64,000 nt of DNA, taken from NCBI RefSeq assembly GCF_000296835.1, contig NZ_CAKE01000025.1, positions 1 to 64,000 of the forward strand, in the 5' to 3' direction. This DNA comes from Lactobacillus hominis DSM 23910 = CRBIP 24.179. GTDB taxonomy: Bacteria; Bacillota; Bacilli; Lactobacillales; Lactobacillaceae. A program made the position numbers and the translations under genes. A model generated the notes under the pieces. That model had not been told where the DNA came from. It made no database searches and saw only the letters and a list, made by a program, of their open reading frames with translations. Below are positions 11,086-19,625 of the stretch, in pieces (the stretch's first letter is position 1; the number at the start of each line of letters is the position of its first letter).

Positions 11086-12403
11086 ACAAGATAAAACTAG
11101 CCTAGAAGGTATAAATAATTCCGTAGCTGTCCCTAGTGTTTATGAAAGTAGTTTTTTCAAAAAATTTCTTGCATATTCAGGACCTGGTGCCTTGGTTGCA
11201 GTTGGCTACATGGATCCAGGCAACTGGTTAACATCTTTAGCAGGTGGTAGTCAATACAAATATGAACTACTCTCAGTCCTTGCCATTTCTATTTTTATTG
11301 CGATGTTTATGCAATCTTTATCTATCAAGATTGGCGTCGTAAGTCGAGACGACCTGGCACAAGCAATTGCTAAAAAAGTTTCTAGACCAATTCGATATTT
11401 ACTGTGGATTTTAAATGAAATAGCAATGATGGCTACAGACTTAACTGGTGTTGTTGGAACTGCCTTAGCCTTAAAGATGCTTTTTAATTTGCCACTAGTT
11501 TTCGGTGTATTAATCACTATCTTAGATGTTTTTGTTGTCTTATGGTTTATGCGTTTTGGAATTCGTCGCATTGAAGCAATCGTTGTGATCGCAATTCTAA
11601 CTGTTGGGATTATTTTTGCCATTGAAGTTGGGCACGTTCATCCTAATATTGAAAATATCCTAGCCGGCTTTGTTCCCAATAGTACCATTTTAACGAATCA
11701 CGAAAAATTGATCCTCAGCTTAGGCATTGTTGGGGCCACAATTATGCCACATAATATCTATCTTCATTCATCGTTAGCTCAAAGTCGTCGCTATGATATC
11801 AATGATCCCAAACAAGTTGATGAAACTTTACGTTTTGCTAATTGGGACTCGATTGTGCATTTAGTAGTAGCTCTAATTATTAACTGTTTATTGTTAATTT
11901 TAGGTGGGACGATTTTCTTTAATAAAAGTGACCAACTCGCTAGCTTAATGTCGGTGTTTACTGGGTTAAATAATGTGCAAGTTGTTGGATCTCTAGCAAG
12001 CCCAATTATGTCCTATTTGTTTGCTTTTGCGCTGCTTGTTACAGGATTAATTTCTTCCATAACTAGTACTTTAGCAGGACAGATTGTAATGGAAGGATAT
12101 TTAAATATTAAACTTGCCCTTTGGCAGCGCCGATTATTAACACGACTCGTCACTTTAATTCCAATTTTGATTATTGGATTTTTAGTGCATTTTAACGAAA
12201 AAATCTTTGAAAGTATAATCGTTTACGCGCAAATTGCATTAAGCATTGCATTGCCTTTTACACTATTTCCATTAATCTTTTTGACGAGCAACAAAAAGAT
12301 CATGGGAGTCCACGTAAACAAAAAATGGCAAACAGTGCTGGGAGTAATTTTAGCAGCAATCATTACTCTACTTAATGTGCAATTGATTGTTTCAACTCTA
12401 TAG
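11078..12403 (+). CDS. mntH: Nramp-family Mn2+/Fe2+ transporter
   Basis: A 441-residue membrane protein with eleven predicted helices. The metal-binding DPGNW motif is in the first helix (near residue 46), and MPHNIYLHSS with the second metal-site region is near 223. It imports divalent metal with protons. The start lies inside hemH (eight-base overlap), so the two are translationally coupled; Fe2+ import beside a ferrochelatase is a plausible partnership, though Mn2+ is the usual main substrate in lactobacilli. A terminator follows. Confidence 0.93.
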   Translation: MNKQDKTSLEGINNSVAVPSVYESSFFKKFLAYSGPGALVAVGYMDPGNWLTSLAGGSQYKYELLSVLAISIFIAMFMQSLSIKIGVVSRDDLAQAIAKKVSRPIRYLLWILNEIAMMATDLTGVVGTALALKMLFNLPLVFGVLITILDVFVVLWFMRFGIRRIEAIVVIAILTVGIIFAIEVGHVHPNIENILAGFVPNSTILTNHEKLILSLGIVGATIMPHNIYLHSSLAQSRRYDINDPKQVDETLRFANWDSIVHLVVALIINCLLLILGGTIFFNKSDQLASLMSVFTGLNNVQVVGSLASPIMSYLFAFALLVTGLISSITSTLAGQIVMEGYLNIKLALWQRRLLTRLVTLIPILIIGFLVHFNEKIFESIIVYAQIALSIALPFTLFPLIFLTSNKKIMGVHVNKKWQTVLGVILAAIITLLNVQLIVSTL

Positions 12404-12407
12404 ATAT

Positions 12408-12447
12408 AAAAAATCTTCTCTCTAAATTATAGAAAGAAGATTTTTTT
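12408..12447. terminator. Bidirectional terminator, mntH / ABC permease
   Basis: AAAAAATCTTCT and AGAAGATTTTTTT form perfect arms around a 15-base loop between two convergent genes. Confidence 0.85.
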
Positions 12448-12448
12448 C

Positions 12449-14320
12449 TTAATTATTCTCTTTTCTCAAAACGATTCCTTGGTAAAGTACTACAGTCAAA
12501 ATGTAGTAAATCACATAAAGTACTCCGAAGATTGTAAATGGGATCCAAATTTTATCATATGGATTCTTAAGCAGGGACTTGAAGAATTGAAGTCCAAACA
12601 ATACATCAATTACACCAAGTACAGCAGGTAAGGCAAACAACACGCCAATTTCTTTTGCAATTGAAGATTTAAGCAAACTCTTTCTTGTCCCCATCTTCCA
12701 AAGCATGTTATATCTTGGCTTATCGCTGTTAGCTCCAGATAGCACTTTAAACATCAATGTTGAAGCAAGCATTGCTAAGAAGGCAAGACCCAAGAAGAAG
12801 CCCATAAATTCAAATCCAGAGGCCATACTTGAAATCAAACGATAAGAGCCGGTTTTTGAATTTGTTAAATATACATTTACGCTATCCCCAGTTGTCTCAG
12901 GGTTGCCGATCATTTGATTTACAGCTGCCTTTTGCAATTTTTCAATATTATCAAAATTGCTTCTGAAGTTATTCACAAGCAGCAATTCTACTTTTTGATT
13001 CTTCGCTTTTAGTTGATCGTATTTATCTTGAGATACAATCTTTACTCTTGCGCCAGAATATGGAGTAAGTGAAGCTAATTGATATCGCATCTCCGCTCCG
13101 GCACTAGAGTTTTCATCTTGCATCTTCTTAGATGAGAAAGTTCTAGTTGAGTAATTTTGTTGACCGTTTTTATCTACATAAAAATGACGGTACTTTAATT
13201 TACCCTGGTTAATTTCATTCTCAGAAACATATAAAGTTTCAGGATTTTCTTTATTTTTCTTATCTTCTACAATCCTATAATTCAAAGAAGTAGTTGAACG
13301 AACAGAGACATTCCTCAAATCTTTCTTAACTGTCGCATTCTTCTTATATAAAACTACGTCGTAGTAAGTGGCTTCTAAAGTCTGGTCAGTTAGATTGTTA
13401 AAATTTAATCCAACAGTAATTGCTCCTAAAGCAAGAGCAAATAACAAGGAAACAATTGAAAGAATACGAGTGTAGTCAGTTAATCTGAATTTTAATTGAC
13501 CCAAAGTGAAAGAATGAAGTTTCTTATACTTGAACTTGTTGTTCTTTCTTAAAAGATTAACGACACCGGTGAAAAATGAATCAAATACAAAGTATGATCC
13601 AATTACGATTGTGAAGAAACCAATCACAATTGAGTTTGTCATCAGTTCCTTATAATCTGCCATTGCCCAGTAACCTACTGCAAGTAAGCCAATGCCTAGA
13701 ATGGCTTCAATAAACTTCCAAGCGGTATTATGGCGAAGCTTGACAGGTTTTTGGTTTTCACGAAGCAAATTAATCACATTGGACTTAATGAGCTTGTGTC
13801 TATTCCAAAGTGCTGCCAAGAAGAATAAAACAGCAAAGAAAAGCAAAGTCCAAAGTAGAGCTGGTAAGTAAAAACCAACAAATTTATGAAGATGTAATCC
13901 AAGTTGCGAGATCAATAATTGTGAAACCAGTTGCGTTAAACCAATTCCGATTACCGAGCCTAGAATAGTTGCCAAAAATCCAACTACTAGGGTTTCAAGG
14001 AAGATCAAACTCCCAATCTTGCTGGTTCTAGCTCCCAGCATCATGTACATCCCGTAATCTTTTTGCCGCATGCTCAGCAAAAAGCTATTCGCATAGACAA
14101 TGTAGACCAAGGTAATAATTGCCAAAAGCGCAATTCCAAAGCCGAAAACTACTCTTGTAATACTAAAAGCTACTTGAATAGATCCCTTTAAAGAAGAAGT
14201 ATTAGTCGCAATCGACATGAACATATAAAAGATTGCACTAGCAAACGTTAAGCCAGAAAAAAGAACTAAATAGTCTTTGAACCGGCTTTTAATTCCGGTT
14301 AATGATAATTTCCAAAGCAT
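12449..14320 (-). CDS. BceB/VraG-like ABC permease (FtsX type)
   Basis: A 623-residue membrane protein with FtsX-type helices at both ends and a large extracellular domain (about 310-500) between helices VII and VIII. This is the layout of BceB/VraG permeases, which export or sense antimicrobial peptides bound to lipid II cycle intermediates. It is the second gene of a pair, 19 bases after its ATPase. Most such pairs sit beside a BceRS two-component system; none is next to this one. The drug or peptide it answers to cannot be inferred. Confidence 0.87.
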   Translation of the reverse strand: MLWKLSLTGIKSRFKDYLVLFSGLTFASAIFYMFMSIATNTSSLKGSIQVAFSITRVVFGFGIALLAIITLVYIVYANSFLLSMRQKDYGMYMMLGARTSKIGSLIFLETLVVGFLATILGSVIGIGLTQLVSQLLISQLGLHLHKFVGFYLPALLWTLLFFAVLFFLAALWNRHKLIKSNVINLLRENQKPVKLRHNTAWKFIEAILGIGLLAVGYWAMADYKELMTNSIVIGFFTIVIGSYFVFDSFFTGVVNLLRKNNKFKYKKLHSFTLGQLKFRLTDYTRILSIVSLLFALALGAITVGLNFNNLTDQTLEATYYDVVLYKKNATVKKDLRNVSVRSTTSLNYRIVEDKKNKENPETLYVSENEINQGKLKYRHFYVDKNGQQNYSTRTFSSKKMQDENSSAGAEMRYQLASLTPYSGARVKIVSQDKYDQLKAKNQKVELLLVNNFRSNFDNIEKLQKAAVNQMIGNPETTGDSVNVYLTNSKTGSYRLISSMASGFEFMGFFLGLAFLAMLASTLMFKVLSGANSDKPRYNMLWKMGTRKSLLKSSIAKEIGVLFALPAVLGVIDVLFGLQFFKSLLKNPYDKIWIPFTIFGVLYVIYYILTVVLYQGIVLRKENN

Positions 14321-14339
14321 AATTATTTCCTTTCTAGTA

Positions 14340-15086
14340 TTAACGTCTACCTAATTCAGCAATAATTTCTTGGTAAAATTCCTCACGGCTCTTCATGCCT
14401 TTTGTCAATTCATTACCAATTTTTCCGTCTTTAATAAAAAGAATTCTTTGAGCATAAGAAGCTGAATATGGATCGTGAGTTACCATCAAAATTGAAACCT
14501 TATCTTTTTCATTCAAAGCTTTCATGGTTTCTAGCAATTCCATTGCGCTTTTTGAATCAAGCGCACCAGTTGGTTCATCCCCATAAAGAATAGCCGGCTC
14601 ATGAACAAGGGCACGAGCTGAAGCCACACGCTGTTTTTGGCCACCAGAAATTTCTGCTGGATACTTGTCCAAAATTTGTTCAATCCCCAAACGCTGTGCG
14701 ATTTTTTCAACTTTGGGTTTAATTTGACTTGCTTTTACATTTTGTAAAGATAATGGTAAAGCAATATTTTCACGATTAGTTAAGTTATCGAGTAAGTTGA
14801 AATCTTGGAAAATAAAACCAATTTCTTGTCCTCTAAAGTCAGCCACTTGGTTTTTATTTAAGTCAGTAATATCACGATTGTTAATCAAAACCTTGCCACT
14901 TGTTGGCTGATCTAAAGTAGATAAAATATTTAAAAGCGTTGTCTTACCAGAACCCGACGCACCCATAATTCCTACGAATTCGCCACGTTCAACATCAAAT
15001 GAAATACCTTTTAAAGCTTGGTATTGCTTTTGTCCCTTTTTACCATAAGTTTTAGTAATATCTTGGACTTTAACAACTTCAGTCAT
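14340..15086 (-). CDS. BceA-like ABC transporter ATPase
   Basis: A 248-residue nucleotide-binding protein of the MacB/LolD/BceA group. Walker A is GASGSGKTT near residue 42, the Q-loop is FIFQDFNLLD, the signature is SGGQKQR, Walker B is ILYGDEPTGALDS and the H-loop is VTHDP. It powers the permease encoded just downstream. Transcription starts from a strong promoter with a palindromic operator right after the -10 box (15106-15162), so this operon is repressor-controlled rather than controlled by an adjacent kinase. Confidence 0.92.
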   Translation of the reverse strand: MTEVVKVQDITKTYGKKGQKQYQALKGISFDVERGEFVGIMGASGSGKTTLLNILSTLDQPTSGKVLINNRDITDLNKNQVADFRGQEIGFIFQDFNLLDNLTNRENIALPLSLQNVKASQIKPKVEKIAQRLGIEQILDKYPAEISGGQKQRVASARALVHEPAILYGDEPTGALDSKSAMELLETMKALNEKDKVSILMVTHDPYSASYAQRILFIKDGKIGNELTKGMKSREEFYQEIIAELGRR

Positions 15087-15105
15087 CTTAATTCCTCGTT
15101 TCGTT

Positions 15106-15162
15106 ATAGTGTAATACGTACCTGTTACACTATATATTACCGACTAGTTTTTCATTTGTAAA
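15106..15162 (-). promoter_or_regulatory. Promoter plus palindromic operator of the BceAB-like operon
   Basis: On the minus strand: -35 TTTACA (15157-15162), 17-base spacer, -10 TAATAT (15134-15139). Directly downstream is a perfect nine-base inverted repeat, ATAGTGTAA (15106-15114) and TTACACTAT (15125-15133), with a ten-base spacer. Its place over the start site suggests a repressor; GTGTA...TACAC arms resemble those of GntR/YtrA-type regulators, but the protein is not in the window. Confidence 0.8.
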
Positions 15163-15184
15163 GCACTTTTTTCTTTAAATTTTC

Positions 15185-15213
15185 TTAATATATGATCTGA
15201 CTTTAGGTATAAT
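15185..15213 (+). promoter_or_regulatory. Promoter of the permease leader transcript
   Basis: A perfect TATAAT (15208-15213), preceded after 17 bases by a weak -35 TTAATA. It would start a transcript that includes the leader ORF and permease gene. Confidence 0.55.
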
Positions 15214-15248
15214 GATTTTAAATATTACTAATATAGAGAGGCTTTTTA

Positions 15249-15329
15249 ATGAGATCTAAAAATAAATCGCATTACATTTTGGATCTCTTTTCTTTTTATT
15301 TCTTTAATCCACCACCTCTTTTTAATTAA
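15249..15329 (+). CDS. Candidate leader peptide, Phe/Pro-rich (26 aa)
   Basis: An ATG preceded by AGAGAGG opens a 26-codon frame whose second half encodes LFSFYFFNPPPLFN: six Phe, one Tyr and three consecutive Pro (CCA CCA CCT). The stop lies 41 bases before the permease start. The third Pro codon begins the arm that can pair with the permease ribosome binding site. Known leader peptides work by ribosome stalling at such codon runs. Whether it is translated, and whether the signal is an amino acid or polyproline stalling, is inference. Confidence 0.5.
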   Translation: MRSKNKSHYILDLFSFYFFNPPPLFN

Positions 15330-15358
15330 AAAAGTGTATCTAGGAAAATAAAAAGAGG
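15315..15358 (+). promoter_or_regulatory. Ribosome-site-sequestering hairpin before the permease
   Basis: CCTCTTTTTA (15315-15324) and TAAAAAGAGG (15349-15358) are perfectly complementary over ten bases with a 24-base loop. The right arm contains most of the AAGAGGAG ribosome binding site of the permease. The left arm lies in the last codons of the leader ORF, so a ribosome there would free the site. No T-run follows, so translational rather than transcriptional attenuation is expected. Confidence 0.6.
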
Positions 15359-15370
15359 AGAAAATTTTAA

Positions 15371-16822
15371 ATGGATTCTTTTGATAGCGCCCATAAGCGC
15401 AAACAATTAACTTGGCCCGTCATTGCTTTAATGGACTTTGTCACAGTAATTGGTTTTGATGATATTATTTATAACTTTCAAAACCAGGGCTTAGCTGTTG
15501 TCAGCGACTGGATTTTATTGCTAGTTTTATTCGTTATTCCCTATGAATTAATCGTGGGACAATTAGGTTCGACATTTTCTGACGACGGAGGCGGTCTTGC
15601 ATCTTGGATTAGACACACCTCCGGTGACAAAATGGGCTACATTACAGCATGGTGTTATTGGGTAGTATCTTTGCCATACTTAGTTGACGTCGCAAATTCA
15701 ACTGTTGTTTCTTTTGCTTGGCTATTTAAGGGTCACGCATTAAGCGATAGCGAAATGAGCAACTGGGCTTTTGCCTTATTTACTGCCTTGATTTTTGTGG
15801 TCTTTATATTCTTCCAACACCGTTTTGCAAACTCACTGCAATGGTTATCAATCATTGGCGGTGGCGCCATGTTTATCGCAACTGTCTTGTTTGTAATTAT
15901 GACAATTGTTTATTTGGGACAAGGTCGTCCAATTGCAACGCAGCCATTTCATTTTAAGAATTTCTTGCCAACCTTTGATATGAAATTCTTAATGTCACTA
16001 GGCCTACTAATCTTTGCCATGAATGGTGCTGAATTTGTTGCACCATATGTCACTGAAATGAAAGATGGCCCCAAGAACTTTCCTAAGGCAATGTACATGC
16101 TAGCTATCATGACTGGATTTTTGACAATCTTTGGTTCATTTGCTTTAGGTGTATTTTTCAACGCTCATCACTTGCCAAACGACTTAAAAATGAACGGTTC
16201 CTACTATGCTTTTCAAGCAATGGGAACTAAATTTGGTCTAGGCAATTTCTTTTTATATTTATTTATCATCACGCAAGCCATCTACATGCTGGCTCAATTA
16301 GCAGTGCTGGTTGACGGTGGAGCGAGAATTTTCTTATCTGATACTGCCAAACGCTACCTTCCACGCCAACTTACTAAGACTGATAAAAATGGTCTGCCTG
16401 TTAATGGTTATTGGCTTACAACATTTATTTGTTCAGTACTTTTATTTTTGAGTTCAACTCTTCCTTCAGTAAACGATATTTTTAACCAATTATTGAACTT
16501 AAACGGAATTGTTTCACCATATGTAACTGGTCTGCTATTTTGGGCATTTATCAAGATCCGGGTACATGAAGATGAATACCCATCTGAATATGTTTATATT
16601 AAAAACCGCAAATTTGCGATCTTTGTTGGTTGGTGGTGCCTGATCATCACCTTAGTTGGTGCGACATTTGGCATCGTCCCAATTGATGCCAAGGCTGGGT
16701 CTGGCACTTGGTGGCATATGTTAATTTTGAATATTGTTGAGCCATTATTTATGATCGGATTAGGGATCGTCTTACCGTTAATTGCTAAATGGCAAAGAAG
16801 ACACGATTCTGCAATCAAGTAA
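15371..16822 (+). CDS. APC-family amino acid permease
   Basis: A 483-residue membrane protein with about twelve helices, related to the YjeM and glutamate/GABA-antiporter branches of the APC superfamily. The first helix holds DFVTVIGFDDIIYN in place of the usual small-residue motif, and the N-terminal half contains SDDGGGLASWIRHTSG. The substrate is not evident. The ribosome site AAGAGGAG is good but can be masked by pairing with the end of the upstream leader ORF. It is transcribed alone, with a terminator just after it. Confidence 0.87.
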   Translation: MDSFDSAHKRKQLTWPVIALMDFVTVIGFDDIIYNFQNQGLAVVSDWILLLVLFVIPYELIVGQLGSTFSDDGGGLASWIRHTSGDKMGYITAWCYWVVSLPYLVDVANSTVVSFAWLFKGHALSDSEMSNWAFALFTALIFVVFIFFQHRFANSLQWLSIIGGGAMFIATVLFVIMTIVYLGQGRPIATQPFHFKNFLPTFDMKFLMSLGLLIFAMNGAEFVAPYVTEMKDGPKNFPKAMYMLAIMTGFLTIFGSFALGVFFNAHHLPNDLKMNGSYYAFQAMGTKFGLGNFFLYLFIITQAIYMLAQLAVLVDGGARIFLSDTAKRYLPRQLTKTDKNGLPVNGYWLTTFICSVLLFLSSTLPSVNDIFNQLLNLNGIVSPYVTGLLFWAFIKIRVHEDEYPSEYVYIKNRKFAIFVGWWCLIITLVGATFGIVPIDAKAGSGTWWHMLILNIVEPLFMIGLGIVLPLIAKWQRRHDSAIK

Positions 16823-16834
16823 ATTCAAACTATT

Positions 16835-16875
16835 AAAAAATCCACGACTTATCACAGGTCGTGGATTTTGTTTTA
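16835..16875 (+). terminator. Terminator after the permease
   Basis: AAAATCCACGAC and GTCGTGGATTTT form perfect arms followed by a T-rich run. Confidence 0.85.
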
Positions 16876-16904
16876 TTGCTTTTTACTATAAAAAAACTTA
16901 TAAT
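16876..16904 (+). promoter_or_regulatory. Promoter of hflX leader
   Basis: TTGCTT (16876-16881), 17 bases, then TATAAT (16899-16904). A transcript from here would carry a leader of about 110 bases before hflX. Confidence 0.6.
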
Positions 16905-16920
16905 TTTGATACTAACTTAT

Positions 16921-16985
16921 GAGGATGTGATTAAATTGATTTTTCAAAAAAGGTGGATTGTCCTTTAATTGGACCCAAAAATCAA
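16921..16985 (+). promoter_or_regulatory. hflX leader with candidate short ORF and alternative hairpins
   Basis: GAGGATG (16921-16927) precedes a TTG-started ten-codon frame (16936-16968; MIFQKRWIVL). The same stretch holds a nine-base inverted repeat, TTGATTTTT (16936-16944) with AAAAATCAA (16977-16985), enclosing GTCC/GGAC pairing. An alternative AAAGG/CCTTT hairpin (16949-16966) cannot coexist with it. A short ORF overlapping competing hairpins is typical of ribosome-sensing attenuators. No clear T-run follows, so the exact mechanism is uncertain. Confidence 0.5.
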
Positions 16986-17022
16986 AATAACAATTGAATA
17001 GTTTTTAGACAGAGGTGATTTT

Positions 17023-18303
17023 TTGATAGAAACTAAGTCTAAACAAATCAAAGCTTTCATAGCTGGCGTTAACTTGAAAGATCCTAATTTTGACTACTAC
17101 ATGACTGAACTGCGTGAATTAGCTCGTGCTAATAACATGGAAGTAGTCGGTCAAGCTAGCCAAAATGCAGAAAATATTGTAGCTGGAACTTATTTTGGAG
17201 TTGGTAAAATCAATCAAATTAAGGCTATGGCTCAGGGATTAAAGGCTAAAGCTTTAGTGATTAACGATGAGCTAACTCCTACGCAGATCCGAAATTTGGA
17301 ATCGATGACTAAATTAAAAGTCGTCGACCGTACTGAATTAATTTTAGAAATTTTCTCAAATCGTGCTAAAACTAAGCAAGCCAAGCTTCAAGTACAACTA
17401 GCTCGCTTGCAATATGAACTTCCACGCCTGCATCCTTCGGAAAACAGTCTTGATCAGCAACGTGGCTCTGGCGGTGCAAGCGGTGGTTTTGCCAACCGTG
17501 GTTCTGGTGAAACAAAACTTGAATTAAACAGGCGAACAATTGGTAAACAAATCAGCGCTATTAAAAAAGAACTTAAAGAAATTTCTAAACAAGAAGACGT
17601 CAAATCTGCACGTCGCAACAATTCTCGCCTGCCACAAGTTGCATTAGTCGGCTATACGAATGCTGGTAAATCCACAACGCTCAATGAACTTTTAAAAGTA
17701 TTTAGTGAAGATAGCGACAAAAAGCAAGTCTTTGAAAAGAATATGCTTTTTGCTACGTTAGACACCAGCGTGCGGCGCATCGATTTACCTGACGATCGCA
17801 GTTTTATCTTATCTGATACGGTTGGCTTTATTTCAAAACTGCCACACAATTTAATTGAGTCTTTTAAAGCAACTTTGCAAGAAGCAAAGCAAGCTGACTT
17901 ATTAGTCAATGTAGTAGACAGTTCTGATCCCAACATGGTTCAAATGACTAAAACTACGCAAAAAGTTTTACAAGAAATCGGCATTACAAACGTGCCAATG
18001 ATTACAGCTTATAACAAAGCCGACTTAACTGAGCGTCAATTTCCACAAATTGAAGGAAACGATATCTTATATAGCGCTAAAGATAAAGATTCAATCAAAG
18101 AATTAGCAAGGTTAATTTCTAAAAAGATCTTTTCTAACTATGAAAAAGTAAATCTGTTAATTCCACTAAGCGCAGGTAAAGAACTATCTTACATGCACGA
18201 ATATGGCAAAGTCACTAAAGAAGATTACGAAGACGACGGTATTCACATCACAGCTCAACTTTCCCCTAGTGACTTAATTAGATATAAAAAATATCAAGTC
18301 TAA
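17023..18303 (+). CDS. hflX: GTPase HflX, ribosome-splitting factor
   Basis: A 426-residue GTPase that binds 50S subunits and splits stalled ribosomes. The N-terminal nucleotide-binding-like domain (1-180) contains the glycine-rich segment GSGGASGGFANRGSGETKLE. The G domain has GYTNAGKST (G1), DTVGFI (G3) and NKAD (G4), and a short C-terminal domain follows. The start is a TTG with an AGAGGTGA ribosome site. The gene is monocistronic with a structured leader at 16921-16985 and a terminator at 18307. In Listeria a homologue (HflXr) is induced by ribosome-targeting antibiotics through a leader, a precedent for that architecture. Confidence 0.93.
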   Translation: MIETKSKQIKAFIAGVNLKDPNFDYYMTELRELARANNMEVVGQASQNAENIVAGTYFGVGKINQIKAMAQGLKAKALVINDELTPTQIRNLESMTKLKVVDRTELILEIFSNRAKTKQAKLQVQLARLQYELPRLHPSENSLDQQRGSGGASGGFANRGSGETKLELNRRTIGKQISAIKKELKEISKQEDVKSARRNNSRLPQVALVGYTNAGKSTTLNELLKVFSEDSDKKQVFEKNMLFATLDTSVRRIDLPDDRSFILSDTVGFISKLPHNLIESFKATLQEAKQADLLVNVVDSSDPNMVQMTKTTQKVLQEIGITNVPMITAYNKADLTERQFPQIEGNDILYSAKDKDSIKELARLISKKIFSNYEKVNLLIPLSAGKELSYMHEYGKVTKEDYEDDGIHITAQLSPSDLIRYKKYQV

Positions 18304-18306
18304 AAT

Positions 18307-18333
18307 AAAAACGGCCCAAGGGCCGTTTTTTTA
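18307..18333. terminator. Bidirectional terminator, hflX / L,D-transpeptidase
   Basis: AAAACGGCCC and GGGCCGTTTT form perfect arms around a tiny loop, with T-run and A-run flanks, between convergent genes. Confidence 0.88.
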
Positions 18334-19524
18334 TTTGTCATATATAATTACTGGTTCCATCTCTTCAACTACATCCCAGACCTTTTTAATCTCACTAGGC
18401 TTAACATTTACGCAGCCATGTGAACCGCCTTTAAGATAAGCTGTCTTAGACCAATCCGTTCTCCAACTAGCATCATGAAAGCCACATCCACTAATAGTAA
18501 ATGGCATCCAATACTTAACAGGAGAAGCATAGCTAGAACCGTCATCGTTAGATCCACGCAATACGCTTGGAGATTGCTTATATTCAATATACCAAACCCC
18601 AGTCGGTGTTGCATCGCTTGTCTGAGTACGTGGATTCTTAGCTGCAGTTCCTGTTACCACATCGTCTAAAACAAGTACTCTTTTACCATTTTTATAGAAC
18701 CAGGCTTTTTGCTGCTTTAAAGAAACTACGATATAGGTATCGCCAATGCCATGATTTGACATGCCGTAGCCTGTACCATAAGTACTAAAGCCTAAGCCAT
18801 AGATATAATTCTTACCTTGGACTTCTGATTTTCCATCAATGATTGCTTTTTCAACTGCTGGAATCAAATGCTTAGTGTTAATTGCCCAGCCATAGCTTTC
18901 ATTTTTAACGGTAATAGTTTTGCCATCAGGTAGTTTAAATGGATAAGACTTGTGAAAAGTAGTAACTTCCTTATTAATTGACTCGATTTTTGCTTTTAAA
19001 GGTTCAACATTTTCAAAATGATATTGACCTTCGTAATAAGAAACTTTTGGCAATAATTTATCACGTTTAAAAACATAACTCTTACCGTCAATGTGGTAAG
19101 TTACGCTTCTATTTTTGATAGCATTTAGCTTATTTTCAGCTGTAATCAAATCCTTGTTTTCAAAATTATACTTTTTATTTGAGTCATATTTTGTATGTTG
19201 CTCATCAAAATATTTTTGGATTTCTTTTTTGGAAATAATCTCTTTATCAGTCTTAGAAAAAGAAATTTTGTCCTTTTCTAAAGTTGCTCTATTTTTAGCG
19301 TTCTTATTAACTTTAATATAAGCCTTATTCTTAGTTAACTTGCCAACATTAACATCGTAAATAGTAACATTTTGATTGAAATGCGTTTTATTAAACTTCT
19401 CTTGAGCAGCTAATTTAGCATTATTATGATGCTGAAAAATTAAAAAGCCACCCAAAATAATCACAACAATAGCAGCTACAGCTATTAACAAATTAGTATA
19501 GCGATTATTAGTCTTTTGATTCAT
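18331..19524 (-). CDS. L,D-transpeptidase (YkuD domain), membrane-anchored
   Basis: A 397-residue envelope enzyme. Residues 11-29 are an uncleaved signal/anchor. The region 45-240 is lysine-rich and resembles the peptidoglycan-binding-4 domain common in these proteins. The C-terminal YkuD domain (about 265-395) ends with SHGCVN, whose catalytic Cys is C371. Such enzymes make 3-3 peptidoglycan crosslinks or attach proteins to the wall. Lactobacilli with Lys-type stem peptides may use it differently from DAP organisms. It is monocistronic, with terminators on both sides. Confidence 0.88.
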   Translation of the reverse strand: MNQKTNNRYTNLLIAVAAIVVIILGGFLIFQHHNNAKLAAQEKFNKTHFNQNVTIYDVNVGKLTKNKAYIKVNKNAKNRATLEKDKISFSKTDKEIISKKEIQKYFDEQHTKYDSNKKYNFENKDLITAENKLNAIKNRSVTYHIDGKSYVFKRDKLLPKVSYYEGQYHFENVEPLKAKIESINKEVTTFHKSYPFKLPDGKTITVKNESYGWAINTKHLIPAVEKAIIDGKSEVQGKNYIYGLGFSTYGTGYGMSNHGIGDTYIVVSLKQQKAWFYKNGKRVLVLDDVVTGTAAKNPRTQTSDATPTGVWYIEYKQSPSVLRGSNDDGSSYASPVKYWMPFTISGCGFHDASWRTDWSKTAYLKGGSHGCVNVKPSEIKKVWDVVEEMEPVIIYDK

Positions 19525-19572
19525 ATTCTTATTAACGCTCCATACTTTTTGGATTGCGTAACATTATAACAT

Positions 19573-19606
19573 AAAAAAGACTGCCAATAAACTCAGCAGT
19601 CTTTGA
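19573..19606 (-). terminator. Terminator after NlpC/P60 gene
   Basis: AAAGACTGC and GCAGTCTTT arms, followed on the minus strand by a T-run, 20 bases after the NlpC/P60 stop. Confidence 0.78.
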
Positions 19607-19625
19607 TTTAATATTCATTTATTAA

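Noticed and set aside
10141-12403. Complete heme biosynthesis operon
   Set aside because: Only ferrochelatase is present; neighbours are a phosphatase and a metal transporter.
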